NCBI RefSeq assembly: GCF_003991565.1
Contig: NZ_CP032819.1
Span: 1,984,001 to 2,048,000, forward strand
Reading direction: 5' to 3'
DNA from: Butyricimonas faecalis
Lineage (GTDB): Bacteria > Bacteroidota > Bacteroidia > Bacteroidales > Marinifilaceae
Length of the DNA stretch: 64,000 nucleotides
Positions 44,790-53,056 of this stretch are shown piece after piece. Below the pieces are notes generated by a model, which made no database searches, had not been told where the DNA came from, and saw only the letters and a list, made by a program, of their open reading frames with translations. A program made the position numbers and the translations under genes. Every line of letters starts with the position of its first letter. Position 1 is the first letter of the stretch.

Positions 44790-47700
44790 ATGCAGAATAA
44801 AGGAGCGATTACACTACTCGCTGTTGCTTTGGCATTGGTGAGTCTTTATCAGTTGTTTTTTACTTATAAAACCAACCAGGTAGAGAACGCGGCGAAGGAG
44901 TTCGCCAACGGTAACCCTATTAAAGAGAAAGAGTATTTAGATTCGGTTGCGAACCAACCCGTCTACAATTTCCTCGGTTTAGCCAAATTCACTTACAAGG
45001 AATGTAAGGAACTGGAACTTAACCTCGGTTTGGACTTGAAGGGAGGTATGAACGTAACCATGGAAGTTGACGTGGTAGACGTGGTAAAAAGTCTGGCAAA
45101 CCACAGCACGGATCCCGCTTTCAATCAGGCGATAGAGGAAGCCGTGAAGATGAGAGTTTCCAGTCCGAAAGACTTCGTGACTCTTTTCGGTGAGGCTTTC
45201 GAAAAGATTGCCCCGGGAGCGCAACTGGCATCCCCGGCTATTTTCGGTACGCACGAAATGAAAGAAAAGATCAAGGTTGGAGCCACCAACAAGGAAGTTC
45301 TTGACGTGATCCGCAAAGAAGCTGACGGAGCAATCGACAACACGTTCAACATTCTTCGTACTCGTATCGACCGTTTTGGTGTCGCTCAACCCAATATCCG
45401 TAAAGCCGACATCTCCGGAAGAATCGTTATCGAGTTGCCGGGTATCAAAGAACCGCAACGTGTGAGAGAGTTGTTGCAAGGAACTGCTGCATTGGAATTC
45501 TATGAAACATTCGACAACGCGAAAGGACAAGATGCCGGAGAAGATGCATTCATCAACTATTTGGCTGCTGCAGATCAAAAACTAAAAGAGGTTCTTGACG
45601 CACAAGTTTCCAATGTAGTAAATGAAGAAACAACCACACAAGTAAGCGAAACGGCACAAGAACAAGATAAGGAATCTGCTATTCTGGACGCGATCAAAGG
45701 CGAATCCGATTCTTTGAAAACGGTAAGCAGCATGGCCGAATACCAGAAAGAGCACCCGCTTTTTGCCGTATTGTCGCCCAACATGACCCAGCAAGGACAA
45801 CCCGTTGGAGGTTCAACCATCGGATATGCCAACATAAAAGATACGGCTAAAATCAACGCCTATTTAAGATTACCGCAAGTAAGATCAGCTTTCCCCAGAA
45901 ACGCACGCTTATTGTGGGAAATGAAAGCTGTAAACGGTATGGTTCCTTTACATGCTATCAAGATTACCACTCGTAACGGCAAAGCTCCGCTTGAAGGAGA
46001 TGCTGTAATCGATGCAAGACAAGACTACGATCAACAAGGTCGTCCGGTGGTTTCCATGCAAATGAACGGCGAGGGGACCAAAACATGGGCTCGCTTAACG
46101 AAAGATAATATCGGACGTTGCATCGCTATCGTGCTTGACGGTATGGTTGCATCTTCTCCTAACGTAAACGATGAAATCAAGGGAGGTAGCTCTCAAATTT
46201 CCGGACGTTTTGACGTGAAAGAAGCAGGTGACCTTGCAAATATCTTGAAATCCGGTAAATTACCTGCACCCGCACGTATCATCGCGGACGAGGTGGTAGG
46301 AGCATCATTGGGACAAGAAGCTATTCAATCCGGTATGTGGTCATTCATCATCGCGTTCGTGTTGGTATTGGCCTACATGTTATTCTTCTATAGCAAGAGT
46401 GCCGGTTTGGCCGCTGACATCGCGTTGCTTGCCAACTTGTTCTTCTTGTTTGGTATTCTTGCATCCATCGGAGCCGTGCTGACCTTACCCGGTATCGCCG
46501 GTATCGTGTTGACCATGGGTATGGCTGTCGACGCCAACGTGTTGATTTACGAACGTATTCAAGAGGAAATCAGAGCCGGAAAAGGCTTGAAACTTGCTAT
46601 CAAGGAAGGTTACAGTAATGCATACTCGGCTATTATCGACGGTCAGTTGACGACGTTATTAACCGGATTTATCCTGTACTACTTCGGAGAAGGCCCGATC
46701 AAAGGTTTCGCAACCACATTGATTATCGGTATCCTTTCTTCACTGTTCACAGCTATCTTCATCACTCGTCTGATCCTTGAAAGAGCTGCATCCAAGAGTG
46801 ACAATGTTACCTTCACAACCTCGTTTACTGCAGATTGGTTGAGAAATACTAAATTCCCGTTCTTGCAAAAACGGAAAATCAGTTACACGCTTTCAGGTAT
46901 CGTAATCCTACTTTGTTTCATATCCCTGTTCACCAGAGGTTTGGATAAAGGTATCGACTTCGTGGGAGGTAGAACTTATACCGTAACTTTCGCACAAGAT
47001 GTACATGTGGGTGATGTTGCCGAGAAACTGGCAGGTGTTTACGGAAGTGCTCCCGAGGTGAAGACCGTGGGAACTGCAAACAACGTGAAGATCACCACGA
47101 AATACCGGATTGCTGAAACCGGAGCTGATGTTGATGCAAATGTTGACTCATTATTATATGTCGGGTTACAGGAGATGCTTCCTGCCGGAACGGATTACGA
47201 AACATTCCGTAGCGTGAACTTACAACAGACCCAAAAAATCGGACCTGCCGTGGCAGAAGACATGACAAGAGCTGCCGTTTGGTCGGTATTGTTTGCCTTG
47301 GTCGGTATCTTTATCTACATCATGGTACGATTCTCAAAATGGCAATATGGTGCCGGAGCTGTTGTCGGCTTGGCTCACAACACGATCATCGTAATCGGAG
47401 CCTTCTCCTTGTTTGCTGGCCTGTTGCCGTTCTCTTTGGAGGTTGACCAATCCTTTATCGCTGCCGTATTGACGGTTGTGGGTTACACCATCAACGATAC
47501 CGTGGTTGTATTCGACCGTATCCGTGAGTACCGCAGACTATACCCGAAACGGGACGATGAACAAGTAGTAAATGATGCGTTGAACTCCACGCTACGTCGT
47601 ACGTTCAGTACTTCATTGTCAACCATCGTCGTGTTGTTAGCGATATTCATTTTCGGTGGTGCATCTATCAAGGGATTCATTTTCGCCTTGTTAGTAGGTA

Positions 47701-47795
47701 TCATTGTCGGTACATATTCATCACTGTTCATCGCAACTCCTATTTCTTTCGACTTGGCTAGAAGATTCAAGAAGAAAGCAGAAGAGAAGAAATAA
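44790..47795 (+). CDS. secDF: Protein translocase subunit SecDF (fused)
   Basis: The 1001-residue inner-membrane protein fuses SecD and SecF, as is usual in Bacteroidetes. Residues about 1-655 are SecD: a first membrane segment, GLDLKGGMNVTMEVDV, a large periplasmic region, then membrane segments with GMAVDANVLIYERIQEE. Residues about 670-1001 are SecF: GIDFVGGRTYTV and TINDTVVVFDRIREY. It uses the proton gradient to pull secreted proteins through SecYEG. A terminator follows. Confidence 0.97.
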   Translation: MQNKGAITLLAVALALVSLYQLFFTYKTNQVENAAKEFANGNPIKEKEYLDSVANQPVYNFLGLAKFTYKECKELELNLGLDLKGGMNVTMEVDVVDVVKSLANHSTDPAFNQAIEEAVKMRVSSPKDFVTLFGEAFEKIAPGAQLASPAIFGTHEMKEKIKVGATNKEVLDVIRKEADGAIDNTFNILRTRIDRFGVAQPNIRKADISGRIVIELPGIKEPQRVRELLQGTAALEFYETFDNAKGQDAGEDAFINYLAAADQKLKEVLDAQVSNVVNEETTTQVSETAQEQDKESAILDAIKGESDSLKTVSSMAEYQKEHPLFAVLSPNMTQQGQPVGGSTIGYANIKDTAKINAYLRLPQVRSAFPRNARLLWEMKAVNGMVPLHAIKITTRNGKAPLEGDAVIDARQDYDQQGRPVVSMQMNGEGTKTWARLTKDNIGRCIAIVLDGMVASSPNVNDEIKGGSSQISGRFDVKEAGDLANILKSGKLPAPARIIADEVVGASLGQEAIQSGMWSFIIAFVLVLAYMLFFYSKSAGLAADIALLANLFFLFGILASIGAVLTLPGIAGIVLTMGMAVDANVLIYERIQEEIRAGKGLKLAIKEGYSNAYSAIIDGQLTTLLTGFILYYFGEGPIKGFATTLIIGILSSLFTAIFITRLILERAASKSDNVTFTTSFTADWLRNTKFPFLQKRKISYTLSGIVILLCFISLFTRGLDKGIDFVGGRTYTVTFAQDVHVGDVAEKLAGVYGSAPEVKTVGTANNVKITTKYRIAETGADVDANVDSLLYVGLQEMLPAGTDYETFRSVNLQQTQKIGPAVAEDMTRAAVWSVLFALVGIFIYIMVRFSKWQYGAGAVVGLAHNTIIVIGAFSLFAGLLPFSLEVDQSFIAAVLTVVGYTINDTVVVFDRIREYRRLYPKRDDEQVVNDALNSTLRRTFSTSLSTIVVLLAIFIFGGASIKGFIFALLVGIIVGTYSSLFIATPISFDLARRFKKKAEEKK

Positions 47796-47812
47796 ACATA
47801 TTTCAAGTTCAT

Positions 47813-47850
47813 ACAAAAATAGCTCCCGTAAAAAGGAGCTATTTTTTTTG
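47813..47850 (+). terminator. Rho-independent terminator after secDF
   Basis: ATAGCTCC pairs with GGAGCTAT around CGTAAAAA, flanked by A and a run of eight T. Confidence 0.75.
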
Positions 47851-47971
47851 TGCGCTAGATAAAAGATACGCTTACAGGTATTGCAATGTACACGCGATTT
47901 CCCTTCAATAGCATAAAAAAGTTACAATTTGAAAGTAAAAATGAGATATCAATATTAAAGTTGCAATATAA

Positions 47972-48003
47972 TTGGGTTTATAACAATAAATATTCTACTT
48001 TTG
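47972..48003 (+). promoter_or_regulatory. Promoter of the hydrogenase operon
   Basis: TACTTTTG at 47996-48003 matches TAnnTTTG; a TTG at 47972-47974 lies 21 bases upstream. The leader to the first gene is about 35 bases. No other promoter was seen within the five-gene run. Confidence 0.55.
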
Positions 48004-48045
48004 CAGCATAAAAAGCAGCAATAGGATAATCGAACAATTACAAGT

Positions 48046-48294
48046 ATGCCAAAGCGTCAGATCAGAATCTGTTTAGGAAGTTCTTGTTTTTCCCGGGGGA
48101 ACAATACCAACCTCGGTGCAATCAAGAAATATCTGAGTGAAAACAACTTGGAAGCAGATATCGATTTCTGCGGGCACTTGTGTGAAGAATTGTGTAGCAA
48201 GGGGCCTATTATCCGGATCGATGACAAAGTGTATGAAGAAGTAAATCTATCGCGTTTGTACAAAATCTTACAAGAAGAGTTCCCATGCAACTAA
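48046..48294 (+). CDS. Thioredoxin-like [2Fe-2S] ferredoxin (NuoE/HydC-like), first copy
   Basis: The 82-residue protein is the ferredoxin half of a NuoE-type subunit, with four cysteines in the pattern CLGSSC, then CGHLCEELC. It lacks the N-terminal helical part of NuoE, so it is about half the usual length. It likely passes electrons to or from the adjacent hydrogenase-like proteins. Its end overlaps the start of the sensor-type hydrogenase by ten bases, indicating coupled translation. It is the first gene of the operon. Confidence 0.8.
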   Translation: MPKRQIRICLGSSCFSRGNNTNLGAIKKYLSENNLEADIDFCGHLCEELCSKGPIIRIDDKVYEEVNLSRLYKILQEEFPCN

Positions 48295-50003
48295 GACCCA
48301 TCTATACAGAACCGGACAATTGTCAGGATTGCTACAAATGTATCCGGGAATGCCCCGTGAAGGCAATCCGGATGGAAAACAACCAGGCATCCATCATTGA
48401 AGACCGTTGCATCTACTGCGGGCATTGCACGCAAGTATGCCCGACAGGGGCTAAAAAAATTCGTGACGGGTTAACCCGTGCGAAATTGACCTTGACGCAA
48501 AACCCGAAAGTCATTCTATCACTGGCCCCCTCGTACGTGAGTGAATTCGAAGGGATTCATTCCAGCGTGTTGATTGCTGCCATCAAGCGGTTGGGGTTCA
48601 CAAGTGTATCGGAAACCGCGTTAGGAGCTGAAATTGTCACGGATAGGACTGAAAAATTCTTGGAAGAAGCCGAGAGTGGCGTGTACATCTCCTCGGCTTG
48701 TCCGGTTGTCGTTGAATACATCCGGAAATATTCCCCGGAACACGTGCGTTTTATTACCCCGATTATTTCTCCCATGCTGGCTCACGCCAAGATTTTGAAA
48801 CAATTGTACGGGGAGGACGTGAAAATCGTGTTTGCAGGTCCTTGTATCTGCAAAAAACTGGAAGCCGACTATTTTAACAACCTCATTGACGTGGTGATCA
48901 CGTTCAAAGACTTGAAAAAATGGTTTGAGCAATCCGACATCAACTTGAAAAATATCGCACCGCATCAGCCGGAAGCCTGTTTTGTTCCTTACCGTTCCGG
49001 CATGGGCGCTTACTACCCCATTGAAGGAGGGATGCTAAAAGGAATGCACGAAGGCAAAAAACAAATACATCACATGGCTTTCTCGGAGCTTTCTACGGTG
49101 AAAGACGTGTTGAAAGAGTTGGATGCGCACCGGGAGAACGATTCCATTTTCTTGGAATTACTGGCTTGTAAGGGCGGATGTATCAACGGGCCTGCCAAAT
49201 TAAGCCATATATCCCCCGCCTTGAAAAGATACGAGATTATTCATCAATCGGAATTGGGGAATCCCAAGGATGATTTCAAAAATATCGATTTGCAGATTCT
49301 GTTCTGTAAAGACCCCCACGTGCAAGATCATTCCTACACGGAAGAGGAGATCAAACAGGCCATGGCCGTCGTGGGTAAAACCGGACCGGAGGATGAATTA
49401 AATTGTAGTGGTTGCGGCTACGACACTTGTCGCGACTTCGCCATTGCCATGCTGGAAGGACGGGCTGAAGAGAACATGTGTGTATCTTACATGAGAAAAA
49501 TTGCACATGACAAGGCCACTGTACTTCTCCAGAAGATTTCGGCCGGAGTGTTACTCGTCAACTCGGAATTGAAAGTAGTGGACATGAATCAATCCTGCGC
49601 CACGCTCATGGGAGAGGACATTGCCTCCATTTACGAGGTCGATCCCGGATTAAACGGGGTGGCACTGAAAAACATCTGTTCCTACGAGGACTTGTTCCGT
49701 GCCGTGTTGACAACCGGAAAGGAAATTATCGAACGGCAGGTTCGGGAAGAAGACCGGACATGGATTATATCCATCTACAATATACAACCTCACCGGTTGG
49801 TTTTCGGGTTATTGCAAGATTTACGCGAACCTTACGTCCGTAAGGAATGGATGCTTGAAAAGACCCAGGAGGTAATCAAGAAACACATGGAAACCGTCCA
49901 GCAAGTAGCTTGTTTGCTCGGGGAAAATGCCGCGTTCACGGATGCCACGTTACGCACCGTGATGGAGGCTTACAAGAAAAATGATCAAAAGAAACCACTC
50001 TAA
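48285..50003 (+). CDS. Sensor-type [FeFe]-hydrogenase with PAS domain (HydS-like, group C-like)
   Basis: The 572-residue protein starts with two [4Fe-4S] ferredoxin motifs (Cys13/16/19/23 and Cys42/45/48/52). The H-cluster domain has its three loops: SSACPVVVEY (Cys139), FAGPCICKK (Cys187) and LACKGGCING (Cys295, Cys299). In loop one the proton-relay Cys of catalytic enzymes is Ala138, as in putative H2 sensors. A four-cysteine Fes motif follows (Cys374, 377, 382, 399), then a PAS domain (about 405-520) and a short helical end. No kinase domain is present; the output partner is probably the SpoIIE phosphatase encoded 11 bases downstream. It is expected to be cytoplasmic. Confidence 0.88.
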   Translation: MQLRPIYTEPDNCQDCYKCIRECPVKAIRMENNQASIIEDRCIYCGHCTQVCPTGAKKIRDGLTRAKLTLTQNPKVILSLAPSYVSEFEGIHSSVLIAAIKRLGFTSVSETALGAEIVTDRTEKFLEEAESGVYISSACPVVVEYIRKYSPEHVRFITPIISPMLAHAKILKQLYGEDVKIVFAGPCICKKLEADYFNNLIDVVITFKDLKKWFEQSDINLKNIAPHQPEACFVPYRSGMGAYYPIEGGMLKGMHEGKKQIHHMAFSELSTVKDVLKELDAHRENDSIFLELLACKGGCINGPAKLSHISPALKRYEIIHQSELGNPKDDFKNIDLQILFCKDPHVQDHSYTEEEIKQAMAVVGKTGPEDELNCSGCGYDTCRDFAIAMLEGRAEENMCVSYMRKIAHDKATVLLQKISAGVLLVNSELKVVDMNQSCATLMGEDIASIYEVDPGLNGVALKNICSYEDLFRAVLTTGKEIIERQVREEDRTWIISIYNIQPHRLVFGLLQDLREPYVRKEWMLEKTQEVIKKHMETVQQVACLLGENAAFTDATLRTVMEAYKKNDQKKPL

Positions 50004-50014
50004 TTTCATTTGTC

Positions 50015-51199
50015 TTGAGAAACAACGGTAATTTCATCGAGGTTGACTTCTTCCAGAAGAATAAAGCGGGCAACGTGGTCTGCGGGGATTGCTTCATGTC
50101 TCAAAAATTAAAAGGCGAAGGGCGTGTTATCAGCGTGCTGTCAGATGGTTTGGGAAGCGGGATCAAAGCCTGTGTCCTATCCACGATGACGGCAACCATG
50201 GCCATGAATTTTACCGCCATGAACGAGAGCATCCTGCGCACCTCCACCTCGATCATGAATACCTTACCGAAAGACATGGTGAGAAAGATCAGTTATTCGA
50301 CCTTTTGCATCTGTGACATCGATTGTTTCGGTAACGTGAAAATTATAGAGTATGAAACTCCCTCCTACTATTTGTACCGGAATGGGCGTTTCGTCAGCAT
50401 ATCCAAGGAAAAAATCCCGGTGGAACGGGAAGACCTTGAGAACACGTTCCTGTGGATTTCCGAGTTCACGCTGGAAAAAGAAGACCGGATTATCTTCTTC
50501 AGTGACGGGGTGAGCCAATCCGGAATGGGCACGGCTAAAATGCCCTTTGGCTGGGAAGACGGGGCAAAGGAGTATATTGCAAACTTGGTAAATCAATACA
50601 ATGATATATCGGCCAAGGAATTGGCACATAAAATAGTGAATCAAGCGGAAAAGAACGACGGTTACTCGTTGAAGGACGACACGAGTTGTTGTGTTATCTA
50701 TATGCGAAAACCCCGTAACTTGCTTGTGTGTACGGGTCCTCCCTACGACGAAAAGAACGATAAATACCTGGCTAACCGGGTTCGGGAATTTCAAGGGAAA
50801 AAGATCCTGTGCGGGGGAACCACGGCAACCATTATCTCCCGTGAACTGGGAACGAAAATGGAAGTCGACATGAACATCGTGGACAAAGAGCTCCCTCCCA
50901 TCTCCAAGATGGATGGCGTTGATCTTGTCACCGAAGGAATCCTGACGCTAGGTAAGGTGGAACGCATCCTGACGGAAGGAGATATTGACCACCGTCGGGA
51001 AGCCGGACCGGCAGAAATGATGGTGAGAATGTTGTTGAATAGTGATAAGATCACGTTACTCGTGGGAACCCGTATCAACACGGCACACCAAGATCCCAAT
51101 CTCCCCGTGGAGTTGGAGATCCGGAGGAACGTGGTCAAAAAAATAAAATTTTTATTGGAGACAAAGTATTTGAAAGATGTAGAGATTATGTATATTTAG
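50015..51199 (+). CDS. SpoIIE-type protein phosphatase (PP2C fold) with unknown C-terminal domain
   Basis: The start is a TTG at 50015: the next ATG (50096) would delete the metal-binding VVCGDCF segment (Asp25), so the TTG start 11 bases after the previous stop is preferred. PP2C acidic motifs are LSDGLGSG (Asp44), FFSDGVSQSG (Asp164) and LKDDTSC (Asp221, Asp222), all needed for a Mn/Mg-dependent Ser/Thr phosphatase. Residues about 235-394 form an extra domain (LCGGTTATIISRELG and further) that I do not recognise. It probably acts as the output of the H2-sensor protein. No STAS-domain antagonist or anti-sigma kinase is encoded nearby, so its substrate is unknown. Confidence 0.85.
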   Translation: MRNNGNFIEVDFFQKNKAGNVVCGDCFMSQKLKGEGRVISVLSDGLGSGIKACVLSTMTATMAMNFTAMNESILRTSTSIMNTLPKDMVRKISYSTFCICDIDCFGNVKIIEYETPSYYLYRNGRFVSISKEKIPVEREDLENTFLWISEFTLEKEDRIIFFSDGVSQSGMGTAKMPFGWEDGAKEYIANLVNQYNDISAKELAHKIVNQAEKNDGYSLKDDTSCCVIYMRKPRNLLVCTGPPYDEKNDKYLANRVREFQGKKILCGGTTATIISRELGTKMEVDMNIVDKELPPISKMDGVDLVTEGILTLGKVERILTEGDIDHRREAGPAEMMVRMLLNSDKITLLVGTRINTAHQDPNLPVELEIRRNVVKKIKFLLETKYLKDVEIMYI

Positions 51200-51202
51200 G
51201 GA

Positions 51203-51490
51203 ATGAAATCAAAAACAAAACCAACTCACAACATGATGAAAAAAGTAAATGTAAAAATATGCGTGGGCACCATGTGTTATGTCATGGGTGGCGCAGAGTT
51301 GAGAGATGTGATTGAATCTCTTCCCCAAAATATCCTCGAACATCTTAATATAAGCTATTCTCCCTGTTTAGAGTGTGGCGAAAGTGAACAAGCCCCACCG
51401 TTTATTGAAGTAAATGGAAAACGTATTGCTGGCGTTAGTAAAAATAGTTTAATACAAATCGTTAAAGAGGAAGTAAGAAATGTTATATGA
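51203..51490 (+). CDS. Thioredoxin-like [2Fe-2S] ferredoxin (NuoE/HydC-like), second copy
   Basis: The 95-residue protein has the same fold pattern as the first gene: CVGTMC, then CLEC. Its start is MKSK at 51203 or the Met pair at 51233-51236. It begins three bases after the phosphatase stop and overlaps the start of the catalytic hydrogenase by 11 bases, so it is likely the electron-transfer partner of that enzyme. It differs in sequence from the first copy, so each hydrogenase-like protein appears to have its own ferredoxin. This stretch is more AT-rich than its neighbours. Confidence 0.78.
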   Translation: MKSKTKPTHNMMKKVNVKICVGTMCYVMGGAELRDVIESLPQNILEHLNISYSPCLECGESEQAPPFIEVNGKRIAGVSKNSLIQIVKEEVRNVI

Positions 51491-52901
51491 CAATTTTGCT
51501 ATGCTCACGAAACGTGAGTTACTGATTAGAATTGTAAAACTTTTAAAGGAAGAAAATCTAGTAGATGGGGTGAAGTACATTCCAGTAGAAATGCGCCCCA
51601 AAAATAAAAGACCGATCAAGTGTTGCGTGCATAAAGATCGCTACATCTTGAAGCATAAGATTATTTCCATCTTGGGCTTCGAGATCACGGACGAGGAAAT
51701 TGACCTGATCCCCTTGTCTGAATTCGCACAGAAAGCACTTGACAACAAGAACACGAAAGAGAATATTCTTTCCGTGGTTCACGAGGCTTGTAGTGCTTGT
51801 ATGCAATCCCAGTATTTCGTGACCAACATGTGTCGCGGTTGCGAAGGGCGTCCCTGCTTGATGAACTGCCCGAAAGCAGCCATCTCTTTCAAGGGGGGTA
51901 AAGCTTGCATCACGCAAGAAGACTGCGTGGGTTGCGGACTATGCTCTAAAGTTTGTCCTTACCACGCGATCGTGTACACGCCCGTACCTTGCGAGGATGT
52001 TTGCCCGGTAAAGGCAATTACCAAAGGGGAAGACGGCACCGAGCACATCGATAAAGATAAATGTATCTATTGCGGGAAATGTATGCAAACTTGTCCCTAC
52101 GGGGCCATCATGGAACGTTCCAAAGTGATCGACGTGTACAAGGGTATTACCGCTCCGGACAAGAAAATCATCGCTATACCGGCTCCGGCTATCTACGGAC
52201 AGTTCAACGCGACTCCGGGACAGATTCTTTCCGCCATCAAGGCCATCGGTTTCGATGACGTGGTAGAAGTTGCCTTAGGAGCAGAAGATACCTCGCGTAA
52301 CGAGGCTGCCGAGTTCTTGGAACGCATGGAAGAAGGAAAACCTTTCATGACTACTTCTTGCTGCCCGGCATACGTGGGTTGGGTGGACAAACACGCCCCC
52401 ATGGTAAAACCGTTCGTTTCCGACACCCGTAGCCCGATGGTGTACGCCGCCCGCCGGGTAAAAGAACAACATCCGGATGCCGAAGTCGTATTCATCGGCC
52501 CGTGTCTGGCTAAACGTTACGAGGCTGAAATGTATGTTCCGGAAGTGGACTACGTGATGAGCTTCGAAGAGTTGGGTGCATTCATGGTAGCTTATGATAT
52601 CAATCCGGAAAATTGTGAAGAATTACCCTTGAATCCGGAAGTAACGAAATTCTCCCGCGGATATGCCCAAGCCGGAGGTGTTCGCAATGCCATTGTAGAA
52701 GCTGTTGGAAATGGTTACACGACTCTCGCTATCGAGGGACTTGATAAGAAGAACCAAACTTTACTGAAAACTATGGTGAAGAAACCGGAAGCTCAGTTTG
52801 TTGAAGTGATGGCTTGTGACGGAGGTTGTGTGAACGGACCTTGTTCGTTGGCCCCGCTGACATTGGCAAAACGACAGATCAAGAAAGCATTGGAAAAATA
52901 A
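51480..52901 (+). CDS. hydA: Catalytic [FeFe]-hydrogenase, group B-like
   Basis: The 473-residue enzyme has all catalytic features. Loop one is MTTSCCPAYV with proton-relay Cys294 and ligand Cys295. Loop two is FIGPCLAKR with Cys342, and loop three is VMACDGGCVNG with Cys446 and Cys450. Before these, Cys-rich segments (CRGCEGRPC, CVGCGLCSKVC, CEDVCP and CIYCGKCMQTC) should hold several [4Fe-4S] clusters. The GPCLAK and DGGCVNG variants resemble group B enzymes of gut Bacteroidetes, which make H2 from ferredoxin during fermentation; the class is by eye. The maturation genes hydE, hydF and hydG are not in the window and must be elsewhere. Confidence 0.88.
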   Translation: MLYDNFAMLTKRELLIRIVKLLKEENLVDGVKYIPVEMRPKNKRPIKCCVHKDRYILKHKIISILGFEITDEEIDLIPLSEFAQKALDNKNTKENILSVVHEACSACMQSQYFVTNMCRGCEGRPCLMNCPKAAISFKGGKACITQEDCVGCGLCSKVCPYHAIVYTPVPCEDVCPVKAITKGEDGTEHIDKDKCIYCGKCMQTCPYGAIMERSKVIDVYKGITAPDKKIIAIPAPAIYGQFNATPGQILSAIKAIGFDDVVEVALGAEDTSRNEAAEFLERMEEGKPFMTTSCCPAYVGWVDKHAPMVKPFVSDTRSPMVYAARRVKEQHPDAEVVFIGPCLAKRYEAEMYVPEVDYVMSFEELGAFMVAYDINPENCEELPLNPEVTKFSRGYAQAGGVRNAIVEAVGNGYTTLAIEGLDKKNQTLLKTMVKKPEAQFVEVMACDGGCVNGPCSLAPLTLAKRQIKKALEK

Positions 52902-52926
52902 AATATGCTACAGAAATAAAGGCTCT

Positions 52927-53050
52927 GTCGAATAAGTCTTATTCCGAATTAACAAACTACCCCCTCCAACTCCCCTTACACAGGGGGAGGGTTGATTACC
53001 AAGCGGTTTCCCCTCCTGTGTAAGGAGGGGTTGGGGGAGGTAGTCATTAA
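52927..53050. repeat. C/G-rich hairpin repeat, copy 2
   Basis: It matches 5541-5664 over its whole length, including the lead GTCTTATTCCGAATTAACAA, the C-rich arm, GATTACCAAGCGG centre and TTGGGGGAGGTAGTCATTAA end. It lies between the convergent hydrogenase and GH109 genes and could end both transcripts. Confidence 0.78.
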
Positions 53051-53056
53051 AAAAAT

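Noticed and set aside
44979..45578. A 199-codon - strand frame inside secDF
   Set aside because: It is the mirror of a strongly conserved gene and has no family features.
50264..50794. A 176-codon - strand frame inside the phosphatase gene
   Set aside because: It is antisense to a clear PP2C domain, with no motif of its own.
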